DNA from: Triglochin maritima
Lineage: Eukaryota > Streptophyta > Magnoliopsida > Alismatales > Juncaginaceae
Assembly (NCBI GenBank): GCA_963682175.1
Contig: OY821781.1
Location: 39,507,254-39,571,253, forward strand
Direction of reading: 5' to 3'
Length of the DNA: 64,000 nucleotides
Position numbers and translations under genes: made by a program. Within the stretch, counting starts at the first letter, position 1. Each line of letters begins with the position of its first letter. Below, piece after piece: positions 37,912-51,448 of this stretch. Below the pieces are notes generated by a model. That model had not been told where the DNA came from. It made no database searches and worked only from the letters and a program-made list of their open reading frames with translations.

Positions 37912-40900
37912 AGATTTGTTCCTTAGAAAGTCAATCAGCTATAACCTGCTACTGAAGATTGGTGGTATGATTATTTTCAGCTTTTAAAGATAAAGATGGA
38001 TTACTCCACAGGATATTCAAGACCATCTCGTTAACAAGACCGCAAAGTAATGTAGGGGAGGGTCATGGCAGTTTTTCAGTTTAAACCCAAGAACAAACTG
38101 TGTATTTCTTGAGATCATCTATTGTTTACATATGATAAATATATTTCTCACTGATATGTTCAAGTAGATGTCTAATGTAGCCTACTGTGATGTGTTTCAA
38201 TTACTAACAACAAACCGATTACAGACCTGACAGTAAGAGCATAAAAACAAGAAAATGCTCTCAAGGATTTTTTTTGATCGGTTTAAGGAATAATTTATTG
38301 TTTTTAGGGACTAGTTTTCCTTATCATGAAAATTCAAGTGATACTACATTTAAAGATGAATGTATAATAGGATGGAATTAGCAAACGTTTATAAGATATG
38401 CTCTCCCCAAGTAAGTGATTGCGCCATGATATGGATAAGGTACTTTTCAACTCATAGAAAAGCAATAAACTAGTAGCATAACAATGACTATGCCCCTACT
38501 ACCTGGTATGACCGCTGAGGGTTGCTCTTAATTCGGAGCCTCGAAGACTTGGATCCCACACTTTTACCTACAAAGCTTAAATCAATTCAACATTGAAGCA
38601 CTAGAAACAAACAGAACTATGTAAACTGTCGGAAAGGTGGATCTCTCGTGTGATTCATCAGCTAACAAGGACAAGAAGATCACTGGAATACTAATTTGTG
38701 CTTTTTGATGGATTCAGAGAGAACCTGAGGGACCAAAAGATATATGCAAAAATAAAGAATCCTACAGAAGAAGAATGGCAGGAAAAGTCAATTCACAAGT
38801 GAAACCATAAGGTGGTATCGTTTATCAAATATCAACTTAAGAGTGTTTACACAAGAATAACTTGACCCATGTCAACCACTTGAAGAACCACTTAAAACTT
38901 TCAACAGTTCATGGATTGGAAATCTTGACCTCAAGAGGACTTGACCAAATAACACCAATATGTATATACAAATCAATGAGATGACACATTTTTTTACGCA
39001 TAAGGATAGATAAGGACCACTAAATAAGAAAATGAAGAGTTTCATAAGTTTACCGTGCAATCTGTGCTACCACTGATGAAAAAACCAGCATCCTCACGGT
39101 CTCCCACAAGGTCCCACACTTCTCTTTTTGATACACAATGGAGAGCTGTGACAGCACCTGTGTGACCCCTGAGAATTCGCACACTCGTTTGTATTTTTTT
39201 ATGAGCACCAGAAAGTTCAGTTTTCTGAGAAGAAACATTTGTTCTTGCACTCTCACTTGCAGCTAGAAAACAAAAAAAAGGATAATTTTTTTGGTTAGGA
39301 AGTGGAATAACTTCATCTGCTCTGCTATTGAAATGTTAAAACTAAAATTTTACTATCAGCAAAGTACATACATAGTGCACTACTGTCAGATGACCACTTG
39401 CTAACTTTGCTAAAAGAGTTAGCTCTTGTAGTTGCATCTCGACTGAACATACTCTGCACCCAGCTACGCCCCACAGCAGATACTTCCGAGGGCTGTTGAG
39501 TTTCATCTGAAGTATCTTGTACCCGTGGAGAGGGTAATCCATGTGATAAGGGTTGAATTTTGCCAGTTGTGAATCCCCAGTAACCAACACGAACTTGCTG
39601 AATATGTGACAGCAATCCCCTGAGTTTAATCTGGAACAGACAAGGAGCACCACAAATTGAGAAAGTAAGTTATTTTAATTGACTAGGAGTCATAAATGTA
39701 AAAAGATTTCAAATAGAAAGCAGAGCACTCACAAACTGCTTGAATCCAAGATTGTTTTTCTCTGCAAAGGTCTCAATCATGTACCAAGAATCTGAATCCG
39801 AAAGTCCCAACCCAGCCTCCAAAATTAACAAAACTAAAATCAGTGTGGGTGATGGTTAAAGATCGCCTCTTTTTTCTGAAAATGTTTGTTAAATATGGCA
39901 TACCATGTGAGCTGCAATCACAATGAGTTGTGTGGTAACTTGTGTCACATAATTTGTCATCCTGGACAATGATTAACAACTTCAGAAGCTAGCAAACATT
40001 TATAGATGCAATTGCTTCACCATATCACATTCAGAACTGATCAGGAAATTCTCAAACAAGGAAAAAGCTTTGCTTTTTCACAATTTCATATAAAATGACA
40101 CCTATACAAAATCGCTGGAGGTATGTAAGTCCAGTACAAGAAGACGAAGATATCCTCAAAATTATGATGAACTTGGCTCCAACAGCTCGTTAATAAACAT
40201 TTGAAAATAAAGTTTCCACAGAAAGTCTTAGGAGTAGACATACCCTTATAATTCTTTTTACAACCAGAAAAAAAAAACTAATGAATGTTTCTAAAAAATA
40301 AAACCATCCATTAGGCTATTTGTGACATACAAATAAAAAAATATTTATTCCTATGACAACAAAAAATTACCAAAGATTAATGATTGCTATGAAAGAAGAA
40401 AATTGTCCAATTTTTAGGGTCCATTTGGACACTTGAAAAGTTGTGCTGAGTCTCACAAAACACTCAGACACAACTCTTTGGCCGATTTTGGCATTTAAGA
40501 AACTGCGATTGGACTCAAGACGCCATCATTTGTTTTTTCTTGATTTGAAAATCTACTCACACCATGCTTTTCACCAGATGCCAACTTTTTGGACGTTCTT
40601 ACTCCCAACATAATTAAAAAGTTAAGCCATGAAATTAAAAGTTCGTAATGAAGTTAATTTTCCAATGAATTCCCTCAACTTTCATTTGAAGTGCATCATA
40701 TTTTTCTTCAAATTCTAAATTCCTAAATGTTTGAGTCACCAAATTGGTCATTATTATTTCTAATTAGGTTTTTTAGAAATAATTTTTCAATATAAAATAG
40801 TGTTATAGCCTCTTTATTTGCAAAATATAGGTACTTGTTTTAAATATTGGAAATGGGAAAAAAATTACAAGCATAACAACCCAACTGACATGAACATCAG

Positions 40901-43900
40901 CATCAATTAAATTGGGAAATTAAATTAAGAAAGGTTTTAAAATTTTGTTTTGGTTGGAGTTCAAAATTTATTTTTAGCTGATAATTTTTATGAATGAAAT
41001 TGATGTAAGAACCCATATATATAGCATTGAAATGGATTTTTTTCCTACATATTGATACGCCAAACGCAAAACAAAAGGAAGAAAAACAGTGTCTTAAAGA
41101 ACTCATACTAGAGTCTGGCGTTTAGAAGGGTACCTAAAACTATAAAAAATCAAATGCAAAAGCTAGCATCCCAAACAAAAACGAGACTCGTGCTCAAAAA
41201 ACTCCCAACCGCACAAAATGTTATCCACCTCTCAAACGCAGCTTTTTAGCATCTCATACTCAAAAGTTGAGTGTCTCAAATGGACCCTAAATTAAAGTTG
41301 ATTTTCAACTTTCATGCCATAGGAATTTCCATATTAGAAGAAAAATAGATTATTAAGAAGACAATAGTCTATAAAAGATGCCACAAGGAAGAGCTTAGCA
41401 TAGTAGAAAACTTACTTGTTGGAAGAAGCCTCCATCAAGAACTCGAAATAACCTTCCCAGAATCTGCGACAAAAACAATTATCAAAAAATGATGATATTA
41501 CATGCCACGAGCAAAAGAGAAACAGAGTGGGAAAGAGCAGCAGATTTGACTTTTGGAGAAGTCACAAAATGAAGTTATGCTAATAGCAATTTCAACAATA
41601 ACTCAAGCTAAACGATATATAGAAAACAATCATACCGAGGTTCTTCCCAGATGGACAAGCCATAAAGATGACGCTGAACATAGTCTGGAACATTATTGGA
41701 ATCTTTCTTGTACATTTCAGCTGATACTTCAAGTGCATCTCTTACTGTCGACATATCATTTCGAGTACTAGCCCGGATGATTGCAGTTTTCAGCTAAATG
41801 CATGGCAAACCAGAATATCACTCCTATTGTCTTAATAGTTTATACATAACCAATTGTAAATAAGGTTTTCTTTTGGGGGGTTGGGGTGCTAAACACTGTC
41901 AAATTAATCAATCAGTACGTACAAGAAGATAGACAGTTCACTGGGGGGAAGGTGTTTGCTTGGGTGTTAGATGATAGCTAAATAGAGGGCTGCAGACATC
42001 ATCATTTAATAACAAACTTAACATCTTATCTGCCAAGTGGTCATAGCTTACTAGCTGGTTTTGTAAAATTCATGGTAAACCTTTCTCATTCTAATTTATT
42101 TGTCTAAATTTTAGCATCCATTAAATTTCCCAAAAAAAAGAGGAGCATCCTTTATTGGCATAATCTGCACAAAAGATTCCAATCTAAAGACACTTTCAAG
42201 TTAGCTGGTCCTATATAGTCTTGATGCCCAAAAACTAACATGAGTACATGACAATGCTAAAGTATATTATGTTGGCATTGCAGTAGCACTTACCATCACT
42301 TATTCAGTTATTTGGTCTACATGCATACAGTGGTCAACTTAGAAAGAAAGAAAATATTGATCAGATCATCAGAGGCATTGTCAATGTTTTTTTATCAGTA
42401 AGGCATTGTCAATGTTAATCTACAGGAATGAGGTGGAGATAAAGAACTCAACGGTTTCTGCCTTAAAAGGAGTAGAGAATTTATTTCGAAATAAATACGA
42501 GGAACCAATAAACACATATCATAAGAAGCTCTAATCTACTTCAGGTACTAACTCACCAATTCCTTGACTGCAATAAACTGCTCTTCCGTTAAACGGCATT
42601 GCCATCCCTAAAATCATGACAATAGTGATGTATAACACGAAGATAGGAAAGAAAACCCTCAGCTATCTTATTTTGATTACTCAAACTAAATTATATACCG
42701 AATGAATATGTTCTCTGATACACTCAACAAATCCGCTACCACCTATACCTTCTGCATCAGACTCGATTAAGGCTGCAAAGAAAACATTCACAAAAGAAGA
42801 CAATAAATGTACAAACTACAAAATTAAACTAAGTCTGGCCCAAGGAATGAGATCCTAATAATATAGAGAGGCAAACAGTTTTGACATACCAACTATCGTT
42901 CCATATTCAAATGATGACAGAGGATCATCAGTTGCACCGAGCTTTAGAAGACGCAACCATAATCCCTGGTGGGCAGAAAAACAACTGATAGTTAAGAAAT
43001 TTCAAAATCATACAGGAATCTAAGTGTCCAACATAAAAATATATCTAATTAAAAGCTCAAAACACATAATTGGAGTGTCACAACTGATAAACAAATGCAT
43101 TTTGGACCCCAATTCACTTAAAATTTAAAAGATGTACAAAATTTACTTGGTCACTGAATAAAATCAAGCAGCATGCATGGCAAGAAAAAATAGTAAGAAT
43201 CTCCTAGGAGAAAAGGTACTAGTCAGAAAAATGATCTCATGGGCATCTTATATTTTGGTACCAATAAAAACGCATCAAGTGCATTGAATTTGAATGTAAC
43301 TTGTGCAGTAAAAAATGAACTTGAGAGGGAAAAACAAAACCGTGTCATTGTCTTATAAGTAAACACATCAAGTCAACTTCAATACCAGCTCACGGTAGTT
43401 CAACTGAGGTGCAAGCCCATCCTAAAACAGTAAAAGAAATGGAACTCCAGAACATATTTTGGCACGATATTTACACTGAAATGTTAGATTTATATAGTAA
43501 ATTTTCATAGCCAACTCCAGGTTTATGGAACAAGGTTTCGTGGCAAACAATTTACAACGAACAATTCCTAAAGGATCATAACAGAAACATAAAGTTGTAG
43601 CTCATAAATATTTAAATTTAAATACAATAGTTTAAGTATAAAATAATCTTTCAAGACCTACTACCTGTAATTTAACTTTAATGTCCAGGACCATTCTCTC
43701 TCTTTCAGCCTGTAAATACAAAAGGAAAATAGCAACCCAAGTACACCAATGTGTAAGACATATAATATCAGGTAGGGCGTGCTGATGTGAATACTTACAG
43801 CCCTCTCTCTGGGACTTAGACTTTCTGTTCTGGAATCAATTTCAACCCCGAAAGGCAAACTGCATTAGTGAAACAAGAAAAGTGTCCAGTTACGCAGCGA

Positions 43901-46900
43901 AAAAGTTCTCCATACATGCTGAAATACAGCTGCATGATTCAGTATGCAGTCGGAATGTAAAGAATGTAGCAATGGTGCAAAGAGCATCCCAATATGGTAA
44001 AAGTGATGATGCCAGATAGCGAAAGATAAGTAATGGGAACTCTTAAATTGTAATCCATTAACATGCTTTTTTTCTCTTGACGTGTTTTCAGATAGCTAGC
44101 AGAAGAAGTATGTTTATATCCCATTTGCAAAAATCAGAAGCAACAAAAAAAACAGCTTTCTCAAGTCAGCAGGTCATAACAGAAACCACATGGGTTTGAT
44201 GCTTAACTATATAAAAGATGCATTAGTAAAGTGGAAATTAGATCTTGTGTTTTAGACCTCATGGTTGTCCTTTTTATATTCCAAGAATTTGAATGAGAAA
44301 ACTATGTGTTTATTTTGAAAAGGACATGCAGATAATTTGATATCCAATAAACCTTGAAGTCTGTTTTCCTTCTACGGCTCCACGTGCTGCTGCTAAAATA
44401 GCCCGGCGCTTCTCCTCTTGCTCTTCTGATCTAACATTTGCAGGGAAACGGTCGTAGCAGTGCTCAGCATCAGAACCTACATGTCAAAAGGGGAACATCA
44501 AAATAAGAAAGAGAACAAACAAAACACATCAAAAAAACATGAAAAAATGAAATAGGGTGGTGAAGCTGAACAAAATGTTGCATAAACATCAAGACCACCT
44601 TTAACATCAGAATCAGAATCTGATATGGTAATGATCTCAGGCTCAGTAGACAGAGAAGGAAGAATGCTAGCTGGATCTTGGCCTCTACCAATTGCATCTT
44701 GCAATTTATTAAGAAGATTAACACTTTCATCAGAAGTGATGGCTCTCTCCAAATAATCAAGAAAACCATGAGACTCTAGGAATTGCGCAAGCTGGTAAAT
44801 GAAGAATGAAAATGAGGAATTTATGTAAGATGTTTGATGCTTTACATAGTCATAACAATGAGAATTGTGTTGCCTGTGTAAAAATCTAGAGCTTGTTGTA
44901 AAAATCAAACAAACCAAAAAACAGCATGATTGTCTTTTTTATCAGTAAAAAACAGCATCGTCAGAAGAGAAATTTTGTACCATTGACATTGATTCAGGGG
45001 TTTGATTGATTAAGCGAGAACGTTTCTTCAGAAATGCCTGAGAATTGAAGTCATGGGCTGATGCTGATGCTGATGATATCTCCTATAAGATTCCAAGGTC
45101 AAAAGATAAACTAATAATTTGCATGTAGAGACGAAGGAAGATGGTAAAAAAATTAAAGGCCAACTGAAAAGACTTACTATAAAATTTCGGTAACCACTCA
45201 AAAGTGATGCAAAAAATTTGAGAAAAATGAATCTGCACGTTCAGTCAAGACGAATCTTGCAAATATTAGGAACTCTGTATGATGATATGATAAATGGAGT
45301 AGATGCAACAACATATGTATGAAAAACAATTACTGCATATAATATCTGAACCGTTGAGAAAACGATGCCCCAGAATAAAAAGGGAAATTTGAAAAGGCAA
45401 ACCAGACACGAGTGAGAGGTTCCCTTTTCAATGAGCAACTGTACTCAATTTGTGATAAGAAAGCTTGTAAACAAAATACAGCTAGATTAAGACAATAGCT
45501 GCTTCACAAATAGATTGCATGAACTGGCCAAAGTACATGGTGTCATTAATTTTGTCAGACAGGAAAATAAAGCCATCTCAGTCATTATTTATTAAAATAA
45601 TGCTTCTTAACGCAATTCATATCAGAAACCAAACAGGAAAAAACAGATCAGAATATAACTGTCAAAACAGCTAAAATTTCATTAACTTGCAGGATTATTC
45701 CCAAAATAATTCATTGCTCTGCATCAAGACATTACCTGAGTAGTGTGTCATGCTCCGCTCCCCATTTGTTGTTGCCACATCTAGTGTATTGATCAGAGAT
45801 TCCACCAAAATTTACCTTTAGCTGATCTATGTCGACAATATTTGGATGTATTAATCGCATTATCTCACCACGTAGATAACCCAATTCAGGCTCGGGTATA
45901 GGAGGGATTTCTTCTGTGGTGGTAACAAGATTATACTCAAGGTCCACAACAACTACCTAACACAATTAACATAATCAAAAAAACATCATTATATATATTT
46001 GTGAAATGATAAAGTCAAATTGTCAAAATAAGAAATGAAAAGACTATCATGAAAATTAACATAAGGTGCTATCAAGATGATGCTTTGACTTACACCATCC
46101 AATGCAAGACCAAATGTGTCAACGCCCGAATGAAGCCCCATCATGTATGGTGTCGGAGCATCAATATAATCCACTCCACTAAAAAAGAGTAGGGGAATGT
46201 AGACGTGCTTTAAAACATCAAAAGTTTCAATATTAGATATCCTAACAAAAACAAGTTTGATTAGCTACAAATAAATTGGAAATAAACATGTTTGCGTAAA
46301 GGCACAAATACTAGCCCTTCCAGACCAAACAAGTGAAAAGCAAGTTCCAAAGAAGGGTTTGATCTGCGAGAGCAGCAAGTAGACAATTCATCAACATCAA
46401 CGTTACCGAAAACCTCAAAAGAGGCTCTCACATTAAGCAGTGTAGGGGGGTCGTATGTACGCAACCATATCCCCATCACCCTGTGACAAAGAGATTGTTT
46501 CCAATTGACCCGTGATCTGATGTCTATACAACTTTCTGCTAATTCTGAATAAATAAGAATCACATACAGCTTATATGAACCATGTTGATTTAGTCCATCC
46601 ATTGTAACCAAAAGCCAAAAAAAAACTTAAATCTTTAACTCCATTAGGAATGGACACATCAAGTAGACAATTCCTAGGAGAAAAATAATTTTTCGTCTTG
46701 GCCATGGAGTTAAAAATGTTGTGTTATTATTCTTTTAGAACCCTATGAAAGTTAGGTGGATGAACTATTTCAAGAAAGAAACACGAGGAAAAGAAGAAGT
46801 AAGAAGTGATCACCAACCACGTGTGTCAATTATCTAAATTTTGACTCAATCCCAGTGTGGCATTGAATTTTTCGAAGGGGGTGAAGATGAACATAAGGGT

Positions 46901-49900
46901 ATAAAATGCCACAAGCAAACACATGTCAAATGATAGTATAGTATGCATGGAAGCATTTAAATTAATGTTAGTTTTGGCCAGTTAATTGAGACCAACCAAC
47001 TTTTGCCTTACTCCCTCAAACAAATTAAGGAAGTTATCTTTCATGTGAGAGGCATAGAGACTGAAGAACCAAACCACTTTTTGACATATGCATCTAATAA
47101 TTTTAATTAGGAAAGTAAAGAACAGGGTTGATCTCAACAACCAGAAAGTTACCTGCCACCTGAAGGGATAAATTAGTTGGCAGATGGCTTCTGATACAAG
47201 AGTCAAAAGAGTATATCTGACAGCAAAAGTAATTGGTGAGTGTAACAATAGAGACAGACTACACCCAAAAGGACATAATAAAAAACTAGTAGAGCTTTAT
47301 GCTTGTATAACTATTATAAAATGAATTAAACTTTCAAACATTTTATTTTTTGTTTTTCATCATGCCAGATGATCGAAACTAAGCAACACAAAGCATGTCA
47401 GGCAAAAGAAAAAGAATCTGAAGACAAGCTTGATATCAGCTAACGTAAAACCAAACAGCCATTTAATATATATTGTTTCTTTGAGTGTGTACAAAAATCA
47501 AGAAAAGAAAGCAGATGCATAAAGTGCAATTATGCTTTAACATGCAACTAAAATTGAAGTGTCGGGAGATACAATCAACAATTGAGGAATAAAATACATT
47601 TGTAAGCAATTCACAATTTTTTTGAAGTTCAAATAATGAAATCTTTTAATCTGTTATCAACACCATACATAGATAATATAGAATCAGATCTATGAAATGC
47701 CAATGCAAATACAGCAAAAACATCAACCTTGAATCTTTTTACAACGACCTGATCACGGCATATGCACCCTACTCAATACCAAGCTATGAAGCACAGATAA
47801 TGATACAGGATACCGTTACCGTAAAAATACATGGACAAGTCACTTTTCATAAAAGATACAATACAGCATGGACATGTCTATATATTAATTTTATTTAATA
47901 TGAGCACCATGTCATTTTACCCTAAAATGAAATCAATGCATATAAAATATATAGAATTATTTACAAAGTTAATTGGATTAGAACATCAAGATATTATACA
48001 ATATTTTTTTAATATAAAACTCAAGCTAAAAGCCTACATGGGTGCATATTATAATATAGACAATACTATCATATATTATTACATGTTTCTTTTGTTTTGT
48101 TTCAGATTGTCATGTGAAAGTATCCTGAGGTATCTTAGAAGTATCTGAAGTGTCCACTAAGTATTCTGAAGTTTCCAAATTTAAAATCATAATTTCTTAA
48201 CTATGATGCTTCAAAATTCAAATGAAGTACCAGATACATAACCAAAATTATCGGAGGAGTATCGATATCCATTATGGGTACAATACGGATACGTTAAGAG
48301 CCTAGAAGTATCCATGCTTCCTAGATACCAAGGAAGAAGAAATTTGCTCCCCATAATGACATGAATGTCTGTAAGCCAGACCATGTTCCCTATGTTTGTT
48401 CAAAACTTAAGAAGAATATCTGTGATTATGATTGACAAAACAACAGAAAAACTTGGCAAAAGAAATTGTTTTTCCCATCCGCTCCTTTTATATGTTATTA
48501 TTTTCACACTTCATACAGAGAATAATAGAGTTGATCAATGATGGATAATGGTATAGATTCTTTAGTTTAAGGCTTTAAGCCAGACGTTAGGTGGTACTTT
48601 TTATTGTATGTTCAAGTAAAGAGATGATGAGATGATCCATCAAAAATTAAATTGAAAGTGCAATTAAAGTATCAAGCATAAACTACTAAGCTTGCCCATG
48701 AGTCTAAAAATGAATAACGAATGCAATCAATTAGGGAATTTACTTGTTTGACCGAAGCAAAATCCTTCTTTCAAGCAACACTGCAGTGAAAAGTTTGATC
48801 AGGTTATCAACATCCAAACATTGCACCAAGGGTTGAAAAGATATCTGCAGGGAGAGATTTGATAGCATAAACTGTCATTATATTTCTGTGATTCTTGAGT
48901 AGCACATCCCAACATAAACAAGAAAAGAAAAGTAGAAAATTAAAACAAAACAATGGCATAGATTGATACATCTGCGTGAGGGAGTCCATCCTTTGGTGGA
49001 ACATCCACAGAGAGAAGGCAGTTCTCAATAGAGAATAGGACACGTTCCTCCCCACTTGCGGGCAGAGGCACATCGTTGACCATGTGTGCGATGATATCCC
49101 ACAACGGCTTGCTGACATCAAACCATGGCTATGATTTACAACATGCAATAACAAACTACTATGATTTTAATATAAATAAGTTCCTCCCAGTAAAGCTCTT
49201 AGACCACTACAATTTCATGAAACAGAGAATGCTCTGATGCACACCTACTACCACTAGGTGAAAAGCATAGGGCAAACAACTCCTCCAATGCATCACGAAG
49301 AACTTGGAAACTTGGTGAGCGTGACACCAGACAGATGCATTTATCAGCAAATGAATTGACCGGAATAGAATATGCTTCACAAATATCCTCGCAGACTGGA
49401 TCTCTAAAAGCAATGCAGCTGACGTATATTTTGGTCCCATCTCCTTCTGCAAATATTGAATTAATAATAGAAGAATGTTAGAAGTCGTTAACATGACAGT
49501 CTGGAAGTCAACATGTGAAGTAACAGGTCCTTGTATTTCAGCCAAGCACCTACAGACTGTTCATTTTAAAGCTTAGATAGGATCCTTCAGTCTAACAACA
49601 TGACTAGAATAACAAATGGTTTGTGTTATACTAAACTTGCAGAAAGTTTAATGATGGAACTTAGAATGGTTTGGCTAAATGTATCTCAATATTATACTGC
49701 AAATTGTAGTAAAAAATTCTATGCTTGTTCACAGCTGTATGCATGAGATGGAGCTTTCAGTTCTTTGTCGGAACATTCACAGTGATGGTGTTTTCAAATC
49801 TTAGATTTGAGGGTTTACATTAAAATACGAACAGTGGCACACACACACACATTCTTGTATGTTGTACCCCTTTATGGAACCTAATAGACAAACCTATTTT

Positions 49901-50530
49901 CTTAACTACAATGAAAATTACTTGTACTCAAAATGAAATTTAGTTTACCTGTTAGAACTATAGGATAGCTTCGAGGATATGTGGAAGCATCACTGGAATC
50001 AAATCCTGAGGTAAAGAATTCGATACCTGCTGGCAAAACACACTGCAATCATGGAAGACGAATGGGTAAGGAAAACCGAATGACAATGGATTTAACAAAC
50101 CAAAACCACGCCAAATTACTTGTACTCAAAAAGTAACTTTCGGGAACACGATAACTATTACTCAACCACAAACGACGCCTAATTACAACCCAAATCACCA
50201 AAAAGCTCCGACCTTTAACTATTACTTGACCTAAAAAAAACCAAAACCTCGAAATCCAATTCCATCCAACACCAAATCAACTCAAATTAGCAACTCGAAA
50301 ACATCCAAAACCCCAATTCCTCATCGAAAAGCTCCAACCGAAACAAGCCGCATTACCGTGGGAAGCTGCGGCGGAGGCGGGGGGTAGAGCGAGCAGTCTG
50401 TAGCAGGATACTGGTCGAGGAGGGAAGGCATGTAGAAAACGGAGGCGCCGTGGTAACCCTTGGTGCCCTCCAGGGTGACGATCTCCGGCCCGATCCCGCA
50501 CACGACGAAGTACTCGAACATCCGCGCCAT
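34939..50530 (-). CDS. SCD1: SCD1, DENN-domain and WD40-repeat trafficking protein, complete
   Basis: STOMATAL CYTOKINESIS DEFECTIVE 1 acts with SCD2 in exocytosis and clathrin-mediated endocytosis during cytokinesis and polar growth. 32 exons: 50530-50357, 50042-49949, 49446-49245, 49111-48970, 48844-48744, 47216-47153, 46207-46094, 45956-45736, 45232-45178, 45082-44981, 44791-44599, 44476-44353, 43859-43799, 43709-43665, 43421-43386, 42965-42890, 42772-42699, 42607-42557, 41793-41636, 41463-41416, 39961-39904, 39816-39733, 39630-39372, 39262-39054, 38567-38503, 37810-37687, 36926-36745, 36656-36585, 36504-36344, 36230-36189, 35506-35298, 35034-34939. Every junction is GT-AG and in phase; 1231 residues, near the Arabidopsis length. 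The N-terminus MARMFEYFVVCG opens the DENN module (exons 1-11; DYIDAPTPYMMGLH in exon 7). A helical middle follows, then WD40 repeats in exons 24-32 (VKVWDPSLRG, VIVWDKQT, VKMWDVRTD, ARVWSVSRG), ending RLWEATIKI. Confidence 0.95.
37878..37912. repeat. Poly(C)24-poly(A)11 tract in an SCD1 intron
   Basis: 24 consecutive C (37878-37901) followed by 11 A, between SCD1 exons 25 and 26. On the transcribed strand this is a G24 run. Confidence 0.95.
40415..41289. mobile_element. TIR element in an SCD1 intron
   Basis: The left end TAGGGTCCATTTGGACACTT and the reverse complement of the right end TAGGGTCCATTTGAGACACT are inverted repeats, with further similarity inward. The 875-bp interior is noncoding. 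It lies in the intron between exons 21 and 20 (39962-41415). No convincing target duplication, so superfamily is open; the GGGTCC-TTTGG start resembles PIF/Harbinger MITEs. Confidence 0.65.
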
Positions 50531-50696
50531 CGCCGACGGGCGAGATCGGAAACCCTAGATCGGGCCGGGGTTTGGGGAAGATGGTTGTGTTGTGGACCTG
50601 TCGACAGGTTGACCGTTGTTTGTTTGGTCGATCTCGATTTTTCGGGTGGATTTAGATTTAGGAAAATGTTTTATGAACCGGTCGCAATAATTATTA

Positions 50697-51230
50697 GGAA
50701 AATTTTTCAAAATAAATTTTTTTTTTTAAAAAATTACCAAAATAAAGCTCCACTAAAAGTAATTTCCAAACTAGACCCGCTGTCACCACGTGGTGACACG
50801 TGGCGGCGGCGGGTTTTGTTTTTTTGTGCATAGAGAACTCGACATCACCAGTGTCGAGTTCATCTTTTGAGAACTCGGCACTGGTGATGCCGAGTTCAAC
50901 TTTGGTATAACTCGGCATGGGTGATGCCGAGTTCAACTTTGGTATAACTAGGCACTGGTGATGCCGAGTTCAACTTTGGTAGAACTCGGCATGTGTGATG
51001 TCGAGTTCTACTTGGTTTTTTATTGGCCAACACTTGACATTTTTTCTGAGGTGATTCAAATAGAACTCGGCACTTAGAGTGTCGAGTTCTATTTAAGAAA
51101 CTGTTCTCCTGGCGATCAGATCGTGTATGAGATTGATGGCCAGGAGAACAGTTACTTAAATAGAACTCGGCACTCTAAGTGTCGAGTTCTAAAGGAAGAA
51201 CTTGGCGTTACTAACGCCGAGTACACCGAT
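50697..51230. repeat. MULE left TIR with palindrome array
   Basis: Inverted counterpart of 57873-58414. Outer 130 bp contain CACCACGTGGTGACACGTGG; the inner part (50833-51225) is a series of GAACTCGGCA(C/T)..G(A)TGCCGAGTTC palindromes and a larger hairpin with arms CTGTTCTCCTGGC and GCCAGGAGAACAG. Confidence 0.9.
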
Positions 51231-51448
51231 TTCACCTCAGAAAAAGTGAGTTTAATAGGCTAAAGTAGGCAAATTTGCGGTCCTAAAAAATACATTACAT
51301 TCATTCGTCTTACAATTAATCAACTCTTAAAAAGGATTTAAGTCTTCGTACATTCATTCAAGTCATAACAAAATACATTACAAATACATTACAAGTCTTA
51401 CAATTAATCAACTCTTACATTCATTCGTCTCACATACAAAATATTTTA

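Noticed and set aside
46261..46611. 116-codon ORF on the - strand inside an SCD1 intron
   Set aside because: SCD1 exons 6 and 7 join perfectly across it, the peptide matches nothing known to me, and it lacks flanking splice logic.
47692..48148. Two + strand ORFs within an SCD1 intron
   Set aside because: AT-rich, biased to Ile/Tyr/Asn, no recognisable domain.
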